Shown: positions 1-11,494 of the stretch, in pieces
Layout: every line of letters begins with the position of its first letter
Numbering within the stretch: position 1 is the stretch's first letter
DNA from: Micropterix aruncella
Lineage: Eukaryota > Arthropoda > Insecta > Lepidoptera > Micropterigidae
Direction: 5' to 3'
DNA length: 64,000 nt
NCBI GenBank assembly: GCA_944548615.1
Contig: OX155955.1
Location: 9,773,631 to 9,837,630, forward strand
Made by a program: the position numbers and the translations under genes
Notes under the pieces: generated by a model
The model's database searches: none
Seen by the model: only the letters and a program-made list of their open reading frames with translations
Told to the model about the DNA's origin: nothing

Positions 1-1745
1 GAGTAATCTTACAAACTTTCGAAATAAAAAGTCCATCTAAAATAGTTTATCTATACAAACTTTAAACCCCCGTATTACCCCTTTAGGGTCGGAATTTTGA
101 AAAACCATAAAACACCTATTTGATTATTTGTTTATAAGAGTAATCTTAAAACGTTTCGAATTAAAAAGTACATCTATATCGATTTTCTATACAAACTTTG
201 GAACCCCTTTTCACCACTTTAGGGGTTGAATTAAAAAAAAATATAATACATGTGTTTCCTTATTTATTTATTAGAGTAATCTTACAAAGTTTCGAAATAA
301 AAAGCACATCTAATATTGTTCATTCATACAAATTTTGAAACCCCGTTTCACCCCTTTAGGGGTTGGATTTTGAAAAAACATGAAACACCTGTTTTCTTAT
401 TTGTTTATTAGAGTAATCTTACAAAGTTTCGAATTAAAAAGTACATCTATATCGTTTCTTCATAAAAATGGAAACCCTTTTTCACCCCTTTAGGGGTTGA
501 ATTTTCAAAAATTATGAAACACGTGTTTCCTTATTTATTTATTAGAGTAATCTTACAAACTTTAGAAATAAAAAGTCCATCTAAAATCATTTATCCATAC
601 AAACTTTAAACCCCCGTATTACCCATTTAGGGGCGGAATTTTGAAAAACCATAAAACACCTATTTGATTATTTGTTTTTAAGAGTAATCTTAAAAAGTTT
701 CGAATTAAAAAGTACATCTACATATATCGATTTTCCATTCTAACTTTGGAACCCCTTTTCACCCCTTTAGGGGTCGAATTTTGAAAAAACATGAAACACC
801 TGTTTTCTTATTTGCTTATTAGAGTAATATTACAAACTTTCGAATTAAAAAGTACATCTATATCGTTTCTTCATAAAAAAATGGAAACCCTTTTTCACCC
901 CTTTAGGGGTTGAATTTTCAAAAAATATGAAACACGTGTTTCCTTGTTTATTTATTAGAGTAATCTTACAAACTTTCGAAATAAAAAGTCCATCTAAAAT
1001 CGTTTATCCATACAAACTTTAAACCCCCGTATTACCCCTTTAGGGGCGGAATTTTGAAAAACCATAAAACACCTATTTGATTATTTGTTCATAAGAGTAA
1101 TCTGAAAAAGTTTCGAATTAAAAAGTACATCTATATCGATTTTCCATATAAACTTTGGAACCCCTCTTCACCCCTTTAGGGGTTGAATTTTGAAAAAATA
1201 TGATACACGTGTTACCTTATTTATTTATTAGAGTAATCTTACAAAGTTTCGAAATAAAAAGCACATCTAATATTGTTCATTCATACAAATTTTGAAACCC
1301 CGTTTCACCCCTTTAGGGGTTGAATTTTGAAAAAACATGAAACACCTGTTTTCTTATTTGTTTATTAGAGTAATCTTACAAAGTTTCGAATTAAAAAGTA
1401 CATCTATATCGTCTCTCTATAAACATTTCGAAACCCCTTTTCACCCCTTTAGGGGTTGAATTTTGAAAAAATATGAAACACGTGTTTCCCTATTTATTTA
1501 TTAGAGTAATCTTACAAACTTTCGAAATAAAAAGTCCATCTAAAATCGTTTGTCCATACAAATTTTAAACCCCCGTTTTTCCCCTTTAGGGGTAGAATTT
1601 TGAAAAAACATGAAACACCTATTTCCTTATTTGTTTATTAGAGTAGTCTTTTAAAGTATCGAATTAAAAAGTACATCTATATAGGTTTTTCATACAAACT
1701 GTGAAACCCCTTTTCACCCCTTTAGGGGTTGAATTTCGAAAAATC
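1..1745. repeat. Satellite-like tandem array, 13 units of about 136 bp with higher-order structure
   Basis: Units starting with GAGTAATCTT (or a close variant) begin at 1, 138, 274, 411, 545, 682, 822, 958, 1095, 1231, 1368, 1504 and 1641, a spacing of 134-140 bp. Each unit carries a near-palindromic ACCCCTTTAGGGGT core in its second half. The units fall into four variants in the order A-B-C-D. The units at 1, 545, 958 and 1504 resemble each other, as do those at 138 and 1095, those at 274 and 1231, and those at 411, 822 and 1368. The 682 unit starts like B and ends like C, so one higher-order period has lost a unit. The array runs off the left edge of the window. Read on the minus strand it follows a Helitron-like 5' end, so it probably lies inside that element. 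Confidence 0.9.
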
Positions 1746-1903
1746 CGCCCTTAGTGAGCGTTTGCGTCCTAAAAGGAACCTATGTTAAAAATTTCAGCTT
1801 CCTAGGTCTAAGGGTTAGGGCTGGGCGTTGATGAGTCAGTCAGTGAATGAATGAGTGAATGAATGAATGAGTGAATCGGAACTTCTCTTTTTATATATGA
1901 GAT
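1746..1903 (-). mobile_element. Helitron-like 5' terminal region (minus strand)
   Basis: On the minus strand this piece starts with TCTCATATATAAAAAGAG, passes through a (TCAC/ATTC)-rich stretch (plus-strand GAATGAATGAGTGAATG), and runs directly into the satellite array. Insect non-autonomous Helitrons commonly begin with TC and an AT-rich start of this kind, followed by the phrase 'aaatttcagctt-cctaggtc' seen here at about 1786. The 3' CTRR end lies outside the window, so the class is inferred from one end only. It appears to be inserted into the older Helitron relic to its right. Confidence 0.5.
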
Positions 1904-2409
1904 TGCATGCCAATTTGCTATAATACCGTTAATTGTGAGTGTCTTCTTGTAAGTGTCTCATTTGTGAGTGTCTTATCTCTTTAACCATTTATGCAGTAAA
2001 AGGGAAATTATATGCAGTAAATGGGAAAAGTCTTTTGTTTTAAACACTTGAGACTATAAATTTACTAATATTGATAATAATTCATAATTGTTGATAATAT
2101 GACCAATAAACATGACCTAACGATTAAAATTATTTTTTTAATATAAAATACTACTGTTTGTTACTTAAATATAAAAGTTAGACATATGCTGTCGGTGATT
2201 TTTTTGTAGGCATTATCAAGCTCTACAACTTTTCTCTAGAACTTAATCATATATCTCTCATCGTTAAGGCAGCGTTCGTTAGAAACGTTTTCGTTCGACC
2301 GTTTTTGTGGCTTTCTATTGGTAAAAGAATTTTTAAAATCGGTTCAGTAGATCCAGAGATTACTTCCTACAACGTCACAAACTTTACCTCTTTATAATAT
2401 TAGTATAGA
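1904..2409 (-). mobile_element. Helitron relic, 5' part (minus strand), sister of 31304-32286
   Basis: Reading the minus strand from 2409, the sequence begins TCTATACTAATATTATAA. It then matches the first 500 bp of the element at 31304 almost base for base, including the motifs GACGTTGTAGGAAGTAATC and GAGAGATATATGATTAAG. The copy at 31304 has about 65 extra bases after the first 120 that are absent here. The end of this copy is replaced by the younger insertion at 1903. No coding capacity is seen. Confidence 0.75.
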
Positions 2410-2555
2410 TTAGCGAAAATTCTAACCATTTTTAAATGGCGCAGCGCGTTCAACGCTTCTCAATTTTTTTTTCAATCAATAGAATTTACAAATTTACCAA
2501 TAAAAAAAAAATATCTCTTTCTTAAAACTTTTCATTAAAAGTTGCCTACTTGCTC

Positions 2556-3110
2556 GTACTGATTCACCCCCTTCAAGGTTGGCTGGTAACTTAAAACTCA
2601 TCCTCGAAAAAATCGTTTGTGTCACCCTACGACTTTCCCGGTAAATAGCCAAGGACTGATTTCATCTGAGTAATAATTTCATAAATAAAATCGATGAGTG
2701 CCCTCTCTCGGCCGGTGGAAGACCCCGGTTGGGTTCGTTTGTGACCGCCTCGGGCGGCGTGGTTTGTTCCTCGGCTAAGGGCAGGTTTGGGCCAAGCGCC
2801 AAGAGATGACGTTGATATTTAATTAAAATATATGGCGGAATTTAAATATCATTAGTGTAGCCTGTATATGAGATATTTCAGCCAAAATTTCACAATTGTA
2901 TTTCGGCCCAACAAGGCATCTGTGTACTAAACTTCAAGTCTGTAAGTCCAATATTTCGAGATGTAAATATGACTAGACCGCCGATTCCATCTTTTGCCAT
3001 GACGAAATAATGCCTGCATACCAAATTTCAGCTCAATCGGATTAAGCGTGTGGGCGCTATCGTAGAGGAATACACAGACAGACTTTAATCTGGAAATGGT
3101 CTTAATCGTC
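2556..3110 (+). mobile_element. Interspersed repeat, family E, copy 1
   Basis: This stretch shares blocks with 14790-15290 (same strand) and with 24690-25215 and 26760-27290 (opposite strand). Shared blocks include 'atcgatgagtgccctctctcgg', the phrase CTCAATCGGATTAAGCG and a following 'gctatcgt-gaggtatacacacagacag'. The left end (2590-2700) carries GTTTGTGTCACCCTACGAC, recognisable in the other copies. No terminal repeats or coding region were found. It may be the 3' part of a LINE or a SINE-like element. Confidence 0.6.
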
Positions 3111-3773
3111 TTGAAGGGGGCTCAAACTGGGTATTTCCGTCTTTATCTCGATTTTTTTTAACAGCGTTCAAAAGACTTTCCTTTTTTTCGGTTGGTGGGC
3201 CGGGAAAGTAATCGAGGAAACCAATAGATTGAAAAACAGCTTTTTCATAAAATTAAATTTTAAATTGCATTTAAAATCGTATAAGATTTGTGTCTTGGGA
3301 GAGGTTCAGTTTAGTTACGAGTGACGCATAATAATTGTGTTTTAATAATCCTTATATATTTTATTAATTAAATACATTATTATTTTTTTTTAAAAAACAG
3401 AAAATATTCCACTACATACATTATATATTCCCAAACAGTAGTCGAATAGACAGTGTTACTTCAAATTAATTCCTTTAAATAACAAAGACTTATAAGCACT
3501 TATGGCTTCCAACCTATACTCGTATACTAACATATAGAGACTGAAACGCCCAAACTAACCGATTCCGCAAAGGCGGCGTAAAAAGCTTTTAGGTGAAAAC
3601 ATTATCGGACGTTTTTCACTTAGGGAATATTACTCTCTATGGCGGAGGTGGAACGTAGCTCCAAGGCTGTTACACAGCAGGAGACCCATAATAGCATAGG
3701 CTGCTAAATTTTGATTGGTTACAATGGATGTAAACAAAGAAATTTAGGAACGAGAGCATGAGAATTGTAGATG
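3111..3773. other. Intergenic, no feature recognised
   Basis: AT-rich sequence with short homopolymers. No ORF of note, no convincing repeat ends and no motif assigned. The last 8 bases (3766-3773) form the left target duplication of the hAT element that follows. Confidence 0.6.
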
Positions 3774-4355
3774 CAGTTGCGGATTTGCCCTAAGGCCCAG
3801 TAGGCCCGGGCCTAGGGCGGCCAGATATTAGGGGCGGTCAATCTTGGCAAAATTGGCAAAAAAATCACTCATGATAACAAGAAATAACTCAAAGTACCTA
3901 AATATCTAACGGCTCACGTACATTGCGTACATATAAAATGTACTTATAAGTTATTTCGTACATATAAGTGTTTTAAGAATAATATTGGTTTACACGCGAG
4001 CTTTAAAAACAGTCGCTCGTGTGTTGGCTCCACTGGCTCTAAGGACGTCCGTCGAACGTCGTTGCTCACCGCCGCGGGGTCTCGTTCTCTCGCACTCGTG
4101 CTCGGCAGTGTCTGTCACAACCTTTAGTTATTACAATAGATAAAACCTAACACCGTTTGAAATGTTTTATTTAAATGTGCAATTATCACTTAATCCTTGA
4201 AAAAAATACAAACTGGCAGCTGTTGAATCGATTTCGATAAAAGTTGGGAATTTTTTTTTAGTCAATATGATGGGTGCTGAGAAAGGGGCTGGGGCGGCTG
4301 GTGCCTGATACATGGCATGGGGCCTAAGGCGGCCAAGACTGCAAATCCGCCACTG
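3774..4355. mobile_element. Non-autonomous hAT element with 8-bp target duplication
   Basis: The left end begins CAGTTGCGGATTTGCCCTAA. The right end, read on the other strand, begins CAGTGGCGGATTTGCAGTCT. The first 14 bases differ at one position, and both ends carry GGCGGCC/CCTAAGG-type subterminal sequence. The flanks are TGTAGATG (3766-3773) and TGTAGGTG (4356-4363), an 8-bp duplication with one mismatch, which is the hAT size. At 582 bp with no transposase ORF it depends on an autonomous relative. Confidence 0.85.
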
Positions 4356-4363
4356 TGTAGGTG

Positions 4364-5540
4364 GAAATCTTTTCATATGAAATCTTTTCATATGAAAACG
4401 CAAACATCGTCTCGCTCTGATGACTCCTAAACTAATACACTCAGAGACACAACTGAATCACAGTATAGCGAGTTAGAACCGTAAGCGCACTTTCGAGTGG
4501 CAAGGCGTTGCATGGCTATGATGCAAGGGAATTGAGCAGAAGGTGCGTTACGGCAAACACATATAGTTGGCGTTACACGCTGGTGAGGGTTGTCCAATTT
4601 CTGCGGACGAAGCTTGTGGTACAATGTCTAGTAATCGTATTAATTTTTGTGGTCGCCCTTAAGGCTCCCTTCCGAGTTGATGCGATTAAAAATTTAGATA
4701 TTTTTGCAATGCCACGCGCCCGCGAGCTTTCGATATATACATAAAGATGTATAGGTATACCGCGGCGACAAGGGAATACGTCCCACCGTTGGCAGTGGCC
4801 AATTACGAATGACGATTTCTGCTTCGCGCGTCGTCTAATATAGTCGATTTGGCTTTTCAATTATAATATAATAAATTATCAAATGAATAGTTTTTTATAA
4901 AGTAAAAATTAGATTACAATAAAAAAATAACTTAAGATTACTGTGTTATTTTTTATATCACTCAAAAGTATCTTTAATAAATAGAAAAAAAAATGTTTGG
5001 CCATAACATTTCTGGAAATTACGTAATTTCAAACATTTTTTTCTTATATTTTTTGTATGGAAGTTTCAAAAACTATCTTAGTACTATGCAAATAGACCAT
5101 ACGCTGGTAAAAATAGTATTTTTTAATATTGAGAATCATCTCTAGATTTTTCAAAAACTTAAGACAAATCACGCTCGTTGTTTTTTTTTTTTTTTTGAAA
5201 ACAGTAACAGAATAAAGATAATTTACAATTAATATGGAAATAATTTACCAATTTCGTTTTGGCTAAATGATAGCTCAAAGACCGGGTTTTTAAAATCCGA
5301 CATACTTGTATTAAAATTCTTTTTCGTGTTCTCACAACCAGGCCACAAAAATATGCTTCATAGAGCTTTTGGCTGCCACGGCCGGCACGGCCACTTAAGA
5401 CTCGTTACGTCGCTCGCTTCGATTTACCACAACAATTACACCCTAATCCCCACGATTCCAATATTAAATCAAAGCTTATTCGATACAGAAATTTATATAA
5501 CAATATCATTAGTGTAATAAAAGGTTGATTATTATAAGCA
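4364..5540. other. Intergenic, no feature recognised
   Basis: Mixed sequence. 4430-4860 is somewhat GC-richer and repeat-free to the eye, but its short ORFs on both strands show no known motif. 4860-5330 is very AT-rich with poly(T) runs. A direct repeat ATCTTTTCATATGA occurs twice at 4368-4396. Confidence 0.5.
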
Positions 5541-5544
5541 AAAA

Positions 5545-6590
5545 CTTGACGGTGCATCAGCTAACCCCAGAGATACCTGGAATTTAGTCATTGAATTGAC
5601 ATACCGACAAAAGCATGAATATAAAAATATTACTGACCTAAAATAAACGGCTCAATAGTGAAGATCACTTCATTGCATAGACAATGGATTGCTGACTACG
5701 TGAATAACCACTGTGCAAATGTAGGATCTCTACTAGCAGAGTTAACAATCCTGCTCTACAAACAACTGAAACTGATTTGGCAAAATTGAAAGACACAAGG
5801 AGTTTCCATTTCGAATCACTGTTATTTTTTCCCCACATATCATGGTGAAATATGCAGAATTTTAAGTAACCTAAAAGATACGAATACAACAGGTACTGAT
5901 CAAACCTCGGTCAAAATGTTAAAGCAAAACATGGTCCACTTAGCATCCCCTTAGCACATATAACTAACCTAATTATAAGCACTGGTGTATTTCCTAAAAA
6001 CCTTTAAAAATCCGTCATATATACCATTTATAAGGAAGGGGATAGAGAGGACGTTAGTTGTTTATCGACCAATCAGCCTGTTAAATTGTGTCTCAAAAAT
6101 AATTGAAACAATTGCAAAGAAACGCGTGGTTAGTTTCTTGGAAACCAATAATTTATTAGCAGAGAGGCAATTTGGTTTCAGATGCCGACGAGGAGCTCAG
6201 GATGCATTCCTATCCCTAATTCCATAGTTAGTGCCTTAAATAGTGGAGAAAAATGCATTCAGTATTCTTGGACCTAGCTGAGACCTTCGATAGTGTGTTG
6301 CATCCTATATAGCAAGGCTTACCATTAAAATTGTTCGTACAATACATTCTGGAGATAATTCACACAGCTTTGAATTAACATTTATTTGAATTTGAAATTC
6401 CAATTCCAACTGAAGTTATCAATGTTCAAAGTGGCCAGTGTGAAAACACGGCAATCACAAAGGTGAAGACCTGATAATGTAAACACGTGGTAAATTAATC
6501 CACAATAGTGACAGCTATGAAGCCGTTAGCAATCGTACCTTCAAAAATAGACATCGACTACAAAGAGGTGTAGTAGACGAGCGGTGCAGG
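5545..6590 (+). pseudogene. Jockey/CR1-type LINE reverse transcriptase relic
   Basis: The best open stretch (5985-6227) contains VVYRPISLLNCVSKIIETIA and LLAERQFGFRCRRGAQDAF. These match the 'NYRPISLL' and 'QFGFR.. .T.DA' blocks at the start of LINE reverse transcriptase domains. A frame-shifted segment just upstream (about 5930-5990) reads like 'LAHITNLIISTGVFPKN', the block that normally precedes it. Downstream, around 6270, 'DLAETFDSVLHP' corresponds to the first catalytic motif (consensus D..KAFD). Stops and frame changes interrupt it many times, so it is inactive. The 5' and 3' ends are not defined. Confidence 0.75.
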
Positions 6591-7084
6591 GTGAGGGGAT
6601 GTTATAAATTACCCACTTTGGATGCGCGTTTCAGTAGGCGCTAGGGATCCAATCGTTTTTTTTAGAGGGTGGCAATCGATTGTGGCAATCGAAATAAATC
6701 GATATAGCAATTAAAATGTTTGAACTTATATTGAATTTGCGATTTTTAAAAGAACTTTGCTTCTTTCTTTCCTTGTTGTCTGTGTAGATCTTTTAATTAG
6801 GAATTAAAAGCAGCGATATAGTGTTACATGTACAGTTATGTGTGGCTGTATCGAACGTTTCATACATCAAGGAAGTGGTCGCTTAGAAATGAACTATCCC
6901 CGAGCAGTATTTTTTCGAGGATAAAAATGTATTCTTTCCCCTCAGACGGCACGCAGAGAGTCCACGGTAAACAAAAAAAAAATAACTATGGTTCAAACAA
7001 GTTTGGATAGCTAACTTGGTATTAAATGAAAAAGTTTTACACGAAAAACATAAAAAATAAAATAAAATATAATAATGTAACACA
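6591..7084. other. Intergenic, no feature recognised
   Basis: AT-rich. A short stretch at about 6670-6705 repeats ATCGAT/GGCAATCGA motifs. No coding signal. Confidence 0.5.
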
Positions 7085-9760
7085 AACGGAGCTGCCATGG
7101 AATTCACCGACCGAAGTCGGGCCCATCATATAGTATTATTACACTTCTGGGGGTGAGCAGTGGATTCCGGACTAACGACCGGCTGTGGTAGGTTTAGAAC
7201 AGCTGTCCATGTGAGCGTACACCTTACCACCCATTCACTCCCCCCTTCGAAGCCATAGAATTTGAGATGCGGAAATCGCGGTTTTAGATATTTTTTCTAT
7301 GAAGGAGTTGAGTATTTTCTTAGAGAGACCAAGATTTTTAAAAAGGTGAAACAGAGATTTAGCTGGCAGGCCACGAGCGCCAACTTCCACCGCGTGAAGG
7401 TGAACAGTGAATCCGTTCCGGGTGACGGCATTTGCGAGATCATGGTATTTATATAATTTGTACTCGTGGTCTTTTGGAATATTTGATTCCCATAGAACAG
7501 TTAATTTTACGATAAGGGCCATCTTTCGAGATAGAGCGTAAGGGGTTATATCTGGACGCAGGGCTGTGCATCCGAGACTTTCAGGGAATTTATACTGCTT
7601 AAAGACCGAGTCGACCTCCAGAATCCAATCTGAAGCTTCTCGATTATTGAGAAATGAAATTTGCCTTTAGAGCCATCCGACACAAACTGTATTGGGGGTT
7701 TGGAGGATACTGTCAAACCCTTGTTGGCACGAGCCACTGAGAGGCTAATTACCTCGCGAATTACAGCAAGGAGTTTGTATTTGAGGTAAGTGTACCGTCC
7801 TTGATCTAAGGTCAACTTGCAGCCAGCTAAAATATGTCTAGCTGTGGAAGAGGTATTGCTACAAAGAGGAGATGAACTATCCACGGCAAAGCTCCAACTA
7901 GCAAGGTTACTGGAGTCTGGAAAGGTATGCTTTAAAGGCCTTTAAATAAAATTTCAGCATCTCTGGCGTCCAGTCAAACAACTCTCCAATCGTTGTCCAA
8001 TCATTCTGGTATTAAAGGCCAATAGCGCGAGCCATACTATTGCTGCCATAATCTCCTCGCAAGAGAGACTTCTTCAAGTCCACATCGCCCATAGTTGTAC
8101 TGCCATACCCCAGACCATTGTCGTTCTGGCTGATTCCAGAAAGGAACTTTTTATGGAAGTCTACGCGGGCTTGTAGATCATTTAACTCACTACGGTCAGT
8201 TATTACGTGCTTCGATATTGCCGGATCTTTGTAATTACTTACAATCGAATTTTTGGTTATTCTGGAGTTGGCGTAGAGCAGCGAGAGCAGTTTTAGAGCT
8301 AGCTCAAAATTGTGTTTTGACCTGAAGTGAGTCGAGGGGTCAGCTAGTTTGGCTAAGGACAACCAGGATTTTAAACTATATGTCACCAGTGCATCCAGAC
8401 GAGACAGTTGAGTTTTGGTGAAATCGTAAATAAGAAAGAGGCATGACAAATGTGAAGTTAGGTAATTGTCATAGATCCAAGCCTTACGAGGGCCAGAAAT
8501 TAGCAAGACATCTATCTTTGACAGAAAACTACTAAAATGTTCTATAACATAATCACCAGGTAGGTCTTTTCCTTGAAAGGTGATTTTCCTGTCAAGGAAT
8601 TTGAAACAGTTACTTGGGTATATAAGGGAGATAATAGCGCCCTTATAGACCAATTTGGGGTCATACATGGGCGCCGTCAGGATTACTTTCAGGTAGGTGC
8701 ATGTACACAATCCTATTAAATAATAAAATAGAAAAGAGTAGAGGAGGACACTAAATTTAATGACAAGGTAATGAAAAAACATGGACATAAACCTAGCGCC
8801 TTTTTATTCAAAGAGTAACTTAATAAAAAAAATCGTAAACTTTTATATGTATTTTCTTTCCCGATAGGGGGGTGCAAGTGCACCCCCTTTCACCTTGCTG
8901 CCGGCGCCCATGGGGTCATTGAAAGTAATGTTTTTGTCTATGCGGGCGAGTCCAAGGCAAAAAAAATTGGAGGGCTTCACTTTTATACAGCCTGAGCAGT
9001 CGCAGAACAGCTTCACTTTCTGTAATCTGGTGATAAAAGTTAGGTCGACAGCAAAAGCGGGGCACGGCGAGGTGTATTGGCCATCTGATTTGATACGGTA
9101 ACCCCACCTCTTTTCGAACTGGGTCAGGCTTTCCAGCAGTATATTGAAAACGATATTAAATATCGTCGGAGAGAGGCAATAACTCTGAAACAGTCCAATG
9201 GAATATGATATAGAGCGGGTAGTCCATTCATGCGTTTTGACATGGATCGTTAGACAGTTGTAGTAGGAGGTTACAATGTCACGCACCACAGGTGGGAAGT
9301 TGTACCAACGGAGTTCAAAGTGGAGGAAACTCTATCGGACTAACCCAAAAGCGTTCTCTAGGTCGAGCCGGCATACGTTCACTTGGCGCTCGTGCTGTCT
9401 CGCATCCTTGATGGCAGCAGCCAGGAGAGAATTGTGCTCGAGGTAGCCTGAGACGCCACGCATGAAACCTTTTTGTACTGACACTCCAAGGTACTCATTC
9501 CGGCGCATGAATTCGCTCATCCTCATGTGGACTATGCCAAAACAGATTTTGGCCACAGTATCTGTCAGAGCAATGCGCGTCCGGTGCAAACTGGAACCGT
9601 CGGAATTAAGATGACTGTCGCTCGGCCAAAATTCTGTGGGACTACACCGCTATTCCTTATATGTCGGAAGATAGATCCTAAATATTTCAGAAGGCAGGGG
9701 TACTTTTATATACTAAGTAGGGAATACCATTGAGACCCGGAGTAGAGCCCGACGGCTTCC
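7085..9760 (-). pseudogene. Restriction-like-endonuclease LINE (R2 superclade) relic
   Basis: This is a degenerate but long non-LTR retrotransposon read on the minus strand. From 5' to 3': a start of the RT domain near 9745 (GSTPGLNGIPYLVYK); 'IALTDTVAKICFGIVHMRMS' (9589 downward); QKGFMRGVSGYLEHN and VNVCRLDLENAFG (RT motif 2 and the first catalytic aspartate); FAVDLTFIT (about 9065), where the FADD catalytic box has lost an aspartate; then a thumb region with WIYDNYLTSHLS and LDALVTYSLKSWLSLAK (8012-8788). A CCHC-type knuckle ends in TARHILAGC (7546-7884), with the first Cys apparently Ser. The endonuclease box LRPDITPYAL is followed by IVKLTVLWE, where family members usually have E in place of the K. 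It ends with VEVGARGLPAKSLF and ILWLRRGE (about 7240). At least four frame changes make it inactive. The 5' end is missing (truncated at the RT). The C-terminal endonuclease separates it from the Jockey/CR1 LINEs elsewhere in this window. The exact clade (R2, R4, NeSL, Hero) is not resolved. Confidence 0.85.
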
Positions 9761-10669
9761 TTTTTATTTGATTTAAAAGATTTAAAAGACTGCAATACTG
9801 ACTTTTAACACTCCTTTTATTTTTTTAACAAACATCTACCAAAGAAATCAATGTCTGTGCCTTATTATAATTGCTCATTATGCATCATTTATCATCACAC
9901 ATACGAAAGTTTATAATTTAATTATTTTGTTTCTATGGATTATTAGAAAGTCTTGGGCAATGTCCACTAAGATATAATTTAATTTCATACATAATCTTGG
10001 CGATTCGTACGACTTATTGAATTATCTGTCTGATTTTTCATATTTTTTGATCTAACTAAATTACCTTTGGAAAAAACCAATACATCAACAATTCGCTGCA
10101 AAAATGCATTTAGGCAACCACTTGAAAAAAATGCAAAAATTACTATTAAATTGTTTCATTCTGAAAGAAACATTGGATTGTGGAAGACGAAAAGCTTCAT
10201 CAATTCGGCGAAAAATGTCGAAGGATTGAACTAGTTCTCAGTGAACAACCAACTCTTTCAACAAAAGCTTCTGAAAGCATTCTTCAAAGAAATGTACTTA
10301 ACATTCTTAGAAAAAATGACACTTGAAGAAAAAGAAAATATTATTTTTGTTTTATTTTTCCATTCTGACTATTCAACGTTTTACCATATATTTTCTAGCG
10401 TTCGATTTCTTTAAAATGTTTTGATTAATTTGACGTTTTTTATGGATTTTCAAACACGTATTCTACGTAAAATACTATAGCTGATGTATATACGCCCTTT
10501 CGTAACTCGAAACGCATCGTTCTCAATAGATAAACTTTCAAACTCGATTAAGAGAAAAATGATCGAGAGTAACGTCTCTATCAGACGACCTTCAGCCGTC
10601 CGCCCAGACGGCCACGATGCGCCGAGCCGCCCAACTCTGCTCGCCCGCCCGCCCAGACGTAGTACACCA
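9761..10669. other. Intergenic, no feature recognised
   Basis: AT-rich to about 10480. 10480-10669 is GC-richer with CGCCC repeats (10635-10660) and no recognisable protein. The short ORFs on both strands there have no known domain. Confidence 0.5.
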
Positions 10670-11073
10670 GGGGTGTCCAACATAAAGAAGAATTATTATT
10701 CTTGAAAAATTAATTGAATAAACTTAAAGAGTAGCCTTAAATACAGATTACTGAGATTTCACTTCTTATTGCTTTCACGGGCTCGCTCTTCAAACGCACC
10801 ACTACTTCTGTGACGAAACTTTTTTTTTTGTTATTTAAAAATCATAAAAACTCGTAAGCTATGAAATTTTGACAAAGCTTTTTTTATTAAGTGAAAATAA
10901 TTTGTTACAACATAAAAATCCAACGAGTTACTGAAACAAGATATATATATATATTTTAATAAAAAAAATATACTATTTATTTTTCATAATGTAACATCAA
11001 TTAAAATATTAATTACTAGGTCTATTAGAATATTCCAAAACATATTGCTTATTAAGTTAAGATGACTGTCGAT

Positions 11074-11321
11074 ATGAATTTTACTGCCCTACTGGGCCTA
11101 TGCCTGTGTCGAGGTAATAGCGTAGTGGTGCTTTTATTATCCAAGAGAGTGGCCATGAGTAAGTTGGTCTTAAAATATAATCTACAATTTAACCCTTGGA
11201 GTAAATGGGTATTTTCATGGATGCATCTGTCTCTTTTGCAGGATTTCCGGCGACATCGACCTTAAAGTACTATAACTACGAAACTACTACACCAATCATA
11301 AAAAGAACAACTGCACAATGA
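11074..11321 (+). CDS. Possible two-exon small secreted peptide (weak)
   Basis: ATG at 11074 opens a hydrophobic start, MNFTALLGLCLCR. At 11113 the sequence GAG|GTAATAG fits a splice donor. At 11241 a pyrimidine-rich CTGTCTCTTTTGCAG fits an acceptor. Joining them (intron 128 bp) keeps the frame for a total of 39 residues, with FPATSTLKYYNYETTTP following and a stop at 11319-11321. An in-frame ATG also lies at 11062. The intron signals are good and the leader could be a short signal peptide, but the peptide is tiny, matches nothing I know and sits inside the hAT-bounded region. It could also be chance. Confidence 0.25.
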
Positions 11322-11423
11322 TTGCATTGAAATTTCGAATATAGAATATTGAAATATCATTTTGTAAAACAATTAGATAATTATGAATAAATATGAGAAC
11401 GTCAAAGAAGTGAAAAAAACGCG

Positions 11424-11494
11424 GAACCAGATCTGGTCGTATCATACTCAACGGATAATTGTTTCAGAACCAGATTTGGTCGTATCATACTCAA
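11424..11494. repeat. 28-bp direct repeat, two copies
   Basis: GAACCAGATCTGGTCGTATC plus ATACTCAA occurs at 11424-11451 and again at 11467-11494 with one substitution, a period of 43 bp. Possibly hAT subterminal repeats. Confidence 0.7.

Noticed and set aside
1..1745. CRISPR-like array
   Set aside because: Units of about 136 bp repeat throughout with no short repeat/spacer alternation; this is a satellite in eukaryotic DNA.
8012..8788. 258-codon ORF as an independent membrane-protein gene (hydrophobic start)
   Set aside because: The body matches the thumb region of the RLE LINE on the same strand; the hydrophobic start comes from an AT-rich insertion or decayed stretch.
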